Below are positions 1 through 64,000 of a stretch of DNA of 64,000 nt, in pieces. The stretch comes from Amorphochlora amoebiformis (Eukaryota; Cercozoa; Chlorarachniophyceae). Position 1 is the stretch's first letter; each line of letters starts with the position of its first letter. The notes below the pieces were generated by a model. It saw nothing but the letters and a program-made list of their open reading frames with translations. It made no database searches and had not been told where the DNA came from. The stretch covers positions 1 through 64,000 of the forward strand of contig BAAHQB010000451.1 in the NCBI GenBank assembly GCA_054601695.1, given 5' to 3'. The translations under genes and the position numbers were made by a program.

Positions 1-30
1 TATATATATATTATTATATTATATATATAT

Positions 31-63
<33 letters not shown>

Positions 64-214
64 GCGTGTGTAATATATATATATATATATACATGTATAT
101 ATATATATATGTATATATATGTGTGTATATATATATGCATATGTCGAAATTATGCATACACATACATAAACATATAAACACACTCACACATATATATACA
201 ATATACACACATAT

Positions 215-255
<41 letters not shown>

Positions 256-271
256 CGTGTGTGTGCATATA

Positions 272-332
<61 letters not shown>

Positions 333-350
333 GTACATCGTATACAACAG
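1..350. repeat. (AT)n with CA/TG interruptions
   Basis: Microsatellite intron sequence upstream of the first recognisable exon; nothing else seen. Confidence 0.9.
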
Positions 351-22476
<22,126 letters not shown>

Positions 22477-23744
22477 CATGTGATATTGCACACAATATCA
22501 ATATCTACACATGCATACAATTATATGCATATAGAAATACATATACATACATATATATATATATATCCCGATGTATAATAGAAAATCCTTCGACAGTAAG
22601 AAGTTGTCACCGAACACTGTCAGATGAGCCCGCTTGTAAACAGATTTGAACAAGCACCGATACGAATTTCAAGCTAGACCAGGTACTACTACTGCTAAAC
22701 TTGAACATTGACTAGATTGATTTATAATCGATCTTCATTGATGTTATATCTTCACCCTCATTGATATCATCCATCTTAAAAAAAAAAAAAAAAAAGTCTC
22801 AGCAAGATTCATCCAGCCTGAATGTATAAAAAAAACGTGCACGTAGCAAGGTCAGTCGTAGCCTTAAACTTAAGAGCGAGGCTTCGGAGCCTACTAAATT
22901 GAAATTTTTAATTAAGTTCTGACTGTATTACACTGCTGCCGTAGAGATAATACGTCTATTCGACATTCTGATATGACTCATTCTGCTAGTCTGTTCCCGT
23001 CTCATTATTAGTATTATACTGTATAGAACAATGATATTATTATGTATAGACTTGCTAGATAGAACAATGCCGTGACTCTGGATTGTCTAGATTGTCTAGA
23101 TCGCGTACTAGTTGTAATACTAGCTAGACTAGGATCGACTAGTCTAAAGAGTCTAGAAGTGCTGGAATCTAACTAGAGTAGATATATTTGAGACCGTAAG
23201 ACTCGTAGAAACTGCGAAGAAGCAAGACTACCGTCTAGACTGTATCTTTATGAGTGTCTAAATTTAATATATTAGTCTATCTTGCCTATAATCTGGAATA
23301 AGAATCTACAAAATTACTCTGTTATATACTTTAAATATTTAGATTGTATCCGATGGTATCGGGTATAACTAGATAAGTGCACGCATTTAGTATCTTGAAA
23401 TATTTATACTAGTATAACTGCCGTTGTCAAACTAGATACAGCATGCGCAACAGCGCCTCTGACAGTGTATATCTAGATATAGATACTCTACACACGGATA
23501 CTCTATCATGACCACTCTGACTCTCTGCTCTGTTTAGATCTCGTACGGGCCATAGGCATGCAACTTCATATCTAGATATTAAATAGATAGTACATATGTA
23601 TCAGCGTATCTTCTCTGATGATCGAGGCATCTGTCGATACTAGCGATAACTTGATTTAGTTGATTGTCATTGGGGTCTGCCAACGATGAGGTCATCAGGA
23701 TCTGCCAATGACGAAGCCAATAGGATCTGCTAATGGCGAAGTCA
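22477..23744. other. Convergent intergenic region, unique and CTAG-rich
   Basis: Separates the stop of gene A from the stop of gene B. About 1.27 kb without telomeric repeat and with only one short (AT)n patch (22540-22566). From about 22950 to 23600 the words CTAG and TCTAGA are very frequent. A 17-nt poly-A lies at about 22778-22795. No convincing exon or RNA gene was seen; both 3' UTRs and polyadenylation sites should lie here. Confidence 0.7.
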
Positions 23745-46294
<22,550 letters not shown>

Positions 46295-46517
46295 CTGATT
46301 TTTGTAGAGGAAAGAAGAGAAATGAGAGACAGGAGCCCGGAGACCGGAAGACGAGCCAGCAAGATAGATAGAGAGTTTGAGAGGGAGGAGAGAGTAAGAA
46401 AGGAAGGGGGGTGGGAGAGTAAGAAGAGGGAGGGCAGAGAAGACGGTGAGGGCGAAAGCGAGGTGGAGCGCAAGGGGAAGAGGACGGAAAGAAAATAGGA
46501 TGTGAGGGAGAGAAAAG
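46295..46517. promoter_or_regulatory. Purine/pyrimidine-asymmetric divergent spacer
   Basis: A strongly GA-rich (+) / CT-rich (-) stretch between gene B, read leftward, and gene C, read rightward. It may be a shared promoter, but it also supplies a very good pyrimidine tract before the acceptor of exon 46224-46294, so it could be an intron. In frame with that exon an upstream ATG exists at 46473. Confidence 0.3.
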
Positions 46518-46902
46518 ATGGAAGAGAAATGGGCGAGAGAGAAGATAAGGACGGGAATGAAACATATCTTTTCCCGATTATTACTTCAGAAACTAAAGTC
46601 TAACCTGCTTGCCTCCCGGCACAGTTCACGTATCGTAGTGATATTTTAGGTTTAATAGAACCCAGCATGACAACGCCCAACAAGAAAACCCCGCCAAGCT
46701 CTCTATCCGACAAACCGGAACCCCAACCCGTGGAAAGTCTTATGATTACAGCTTCATACCGGCGATACAGGACATCCTGGATGATCGCAGCCCGCTCTGG
46801 AGAGGCAACAGGGCGCGGCGGAGTACCTCTCGGTGCCCCTCGGACCGCCATTCGGAATCCAAATCTGGAGCCTTACGTGATGTATGGCTGTATCACGCAT
46901 AA
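46518..46902 (+). CDS. Gene C: compact two-exon gene model, unknown function
   Basis: ATG at 46518 follows an in-frame stop. Exon 1, 46518-46634 (39 codons), begins MEEKWAREKIRTGMKHIF. A 31-nt intron (gtagtg...aacccag) follows. Exon 2, 46666-46902 (78 codons plus TAA), is in phase and contains TRGKSYDYSFIPAIQDILDD. The 117-residue product is basic, with a Ser/Arg-rich end; no family recognised. It lies head to head with gene B across a CT/GA-rich spacer. Odd: another + frame of the same DNA (ATG at 46667, 94 codons) and an antisense frame (46851 to 46600) are also open, so coding strand and frame are not proven. The contrast with the giant introns around it is striking. Confidence 0.4.
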
Positions 46903-47040
46903 ATCACGATATCACGCGTGGAGTCACGCTAAACCAAACCAACACATGTGATCTTTTCGGTGGCAATTTGTTTGAAATGAATAATGCGGCATTAACTTGA
47001 GCTTCCGGGAGTGAGTTCGTGAATCCCAACTCGAAGAATA

Positions 47041-47351
47041 ATGACTGTCTCAGGAGCCGCCAAGGAGGATATCGTCGTTGACGTCGGTAATCAACCCCGT
47101 GACATATCTCCCCTGTCACTTTCTCCCTAATTACTCTCAATTTTACCGCGAATAGCCGCCCCCCCCAAGCTTGAGGAAGAGGAAGATCTGCCGAAAGAGA
47201 TGCTGAAGGTAAACAAATCTTTCCCCGAGTCTGAATCACACTGAAAGAGGCCATCCAGGGTGGCGACGACGATCAAGAGCCCTGTTTTCCATGGTGCTAC
47301 ACCAAGGGTCCTTGCGGGTACAATTTGCCAACTCCGCCGAACTATTATTAG
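47041..47351 (+). CDS. Gene D: small three-exon gene model, Cys/Pro-rich C terminus
   Basis: Exon 1, 47041-47086, encodes MTVSGAAKEDIVVDV and stops at gtaatc. A 69-nt intron with a pyrimidine-rich end leads to exon 2, 47156-47208 (PPKLEEEEDLPKEMLK). A 41-nt intron leads to exon 3, 47250-47351, containing DDDQEPCFPWCYTKGPCGYN and ending TAG. The predicted protein has 66 residues: acidic middle, three Cys in CFPWC and GPC, and a Pro/Tyr-rich tail. No family recognised. All phases fit. Competing readings: a 116-codon antisense ORF covers 47254-46904, and an overlapping + ORF (47291-47566) has a hydrophobic stretch LFFMAVGLFCWAFGWLF. Only transcript data can separate these. Confidence 0.4.
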
Positions 47352-47783
47352 CCTGTGAAATGGAACATCACACTCGACTACCCCACAGGTGCATCCTTAT
47401 GCTCTTCTTCATGGCCGTTGGCTTGTTTTGTTGGGCGTTCGGATGGTTGTTCAAGTGCTTTGTTTGCGTCGTCACCTGCCCGTGCCCTGGTAGCGACCCT
47501 CAAAATTCCAACGGATATTCTCGTGTGCTCATTATGAACGCATCTCTTAGGATCGACGATTTGTAACTGCCTTGCCAGTCTTGCCGATAAAATGCTTCAG
47601 TGTCCAGCCGGATGTGGTAAGTGTGTCGCGGGCTCTTGTCCTTGCTAAAATGGCGCTCCTGAGGAGGCACTTTGGGCGCTCTGCTCATAAGATTCTCGGA
47701 CTTTTCGTAGCCTTTCCTGAGCAGTTAAGAACTTGGCGCAGGGATGTTGGAAGATTGTCGCGGATTCTATGCTGAAGGGTCAC
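47291..47783 (+). other. Unique sequence with overlapping ORFs, coding status unresolved
   Basis: Complex, non-repetitive sequence with several open frames. On +, a 91-codon ORF (47291-47566) has a Cys-rich hydrophobic segment. Another + reading joins 47352 onward through introns at about 47525-47552 (gtgtgc...ctcttag) and 47620-47666 (gtaagt...cctgag), both with good splice ends. On -, a 62-codon ORF runs 47688-47500. These are mutually exclusive in part, and I cannot pick one from sequence alone. Confidence 0.3.
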
Positions 47784-48431
47784 CTAGATAACAATTTGGG
47801 CTCTTTAAGTTGCCTGTTAGACAAGTTTCCGAAGATCCATTGAATTCCTGGTTTAACAAATATCTAGAATATGACAGTATAATACTGTTTATCTTGTTGA
47901 TCTAGTTGATTATCTAGATTATCCGTAGTAGTATCATGAGTCTAGATTATCTATCTAGTCTGTACCGCAACTATCTTAGTATAACTACTAGAACTAGTAT
48001 AACGTACTAGATAAGAACTTCTAGAAGAACTTCTAGTACTTGAACAGGTGTTCTACTACAGTACTACTAGTACTAGTTCTAGGTGTTGTACAGCCTAGAC
48101 AGCCTGAGCTACTTGACTAGCTAGAACTAGTAGAATGCTTTTCATGATATATATATGATGCTAGTTGTACTAGTGTAACTACTAGACTAGAGTAACTTAA
48201 TACCTAGAATACTATCACAATCTAGACAATCCCCATGCGCATGCAGCCGATCGCGCGCGAAAAATTAAATTAGAATATGTCAATTCCGCCCACTTGTGCT
48301 AGTTGTGGCGGTGGACAAACGTACTGGCTAGAGTTAAGAGACTACTAACCAGAGTACCCATATGAAATTATATATTATATTCTAGTTGTAATCTTTACTA
48401 AGTTCCGTCAAGCGCCGACATCCAACCCAGT
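47784..48431. other. Intergenic DNA, CTAG-rich
   Basis: Unique sequence between the gene D region and the stop of gene E. CTAG words are extremely frequent from about 47860 to 48220. A 23-codon ORF (48276-48347) with CASCGGG is too short to call. Probably holds the gene E 3' UTR. Confidence 0.6.
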
Positions 48432-63282
<14,851 letters not shown>

Positions 63283-63383
63283 CTGATAGATATGAATATA
63301 TGAATATATATATGTGATATGTATATATAATGTGTGTATACATTATATATATATATATATACATATATATATTATATATATAA

Positions 63384-63449
<66 letters not shown>

Positions 63450-63491
63450 GTCTATGTGACTACGAATCATGATAATGATCTGATAGATATG

Positions 63492-63530
<39 letters not shown>

Positions 63531-63567
63531 TACGAATCATGATAATGATCTGATAGATATGTATATA

Positions 63568-63613
<46 letters not shown>

Positions 63614-63682
63614 ATATGTGCATATTATATTATATTTATATATATATCTATATATACATATATATGTAATATATATATATAT

Positions 63683-63724
<42 letters not shown>

Positions 63725-63753
63725 GTCTATAGGGTTACGAATCATAATACTAA

Positions 63754-63829
<76 letters not shown>

Positions 63830-63964
63830 TTATTTATATAAATATACATATATATATATATATACATATATATGCATATATATATATATATATATATATA
63901 TAAATCTACATATAAATATATATTCTAAAGGTCTGTAGGGTTACCAGCGATGATAATAGTCTGA

Positions 63965-63990
<26 letters not shown>
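63283..63990 (-). repeat. Acceptor-edge copies of gene E exon 63218-63282
   Basis: Upstream on the minus strand the acceptor and first bases of the exon (TATCAGATCATTATCATGAT) recur at about 63485, 63545, 63760 and 63965 with decreasing fidelity, spaced by (AT)n. Confidence 0.85.

Positions 63991-64000
<10 letters not shown>

Noticed and set aside
46904-47254. 116-codon antisense ORF
   Set aside because: Overlaps the spliced + model; kept as an alternative, not called.
48276-48347. 23-codon ORF with CASCGGG
   Set aside because: Too short and isolated; likely chance within intergenic DNA.

Overview
This 64 kb window is nuclear DNA from a eukaryote, most likely a flagellated protist. I cannot name the species. 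About 90% of it is simple sequence: (AT)n microsatellites, interstitial telomeric repeats (CCCTAA/TTAGGG), GA/CT tracts and small satellites. Between these lie about 90 short islands (6-113 nt) that behave as spliceosomal exons. They begin after AG, end before GT (twice before GC), are open in one frame, and their intron phases fit the next island almost every time. Almost all long ORFs here (poly Tyr-Ile, Leu-Gly, Asn-Pro, Arg-Val, Cys-Met) are translations of repeats, not genes.

Layout. (1) 351-22476, + strand: gene A, about 30 exons. It encodes a long coiled-coil protein followed by a CxxC-x-R-P element, resembling DUF4795/QRICH2-type flagellar proteins. Its 5' end is off the window. (2) 22477-23744: convergent intergenic DNA, unique sequence rich in CTAG. 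(3) 23745-46294, - strand: gene B, about 34 exons and about 618 codons, whose C-terminal half matches the mRNA-export factor GLE1. (4) 46295-47351: a CT/GA-rich divergent spacer and two compact + strand gene models (C and D) with introns of 31-69 nt. (5) 47352-48431: unique, CTAG-rich DNA. (6) 48432-63282, - strand: gene E, 27 exons seen, 5' end beyond the window. It carries a PAPS-dependent sulfotransferase domain fused to a glycosyltransferase-like domain and a Cys-containing tail.

How the repeats relate to the genes. Telomeric blocks sit inside introns and abut the splice sites. On the sense strand a CCCTAA block precedes an acceptor of the CCCTAG type, and a TTAGGG block starts at a GTTAGG donor. 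Many exons have truncated tandem copies of one edge carried along with neighbouring microsatellite intron. These arrays follow a directional rule: acceptor-edge copies lie upstream of the intact exon and donor-edge copies lie downstream. Two such edges have escaped their locus and recur in telomeric blocks of other genes. I consider this telomere-repeat intron system, with its spreading exon edges, the most notable feature. All gene models are read by eye from splice signals and phase; no RNA or database evidence was available.
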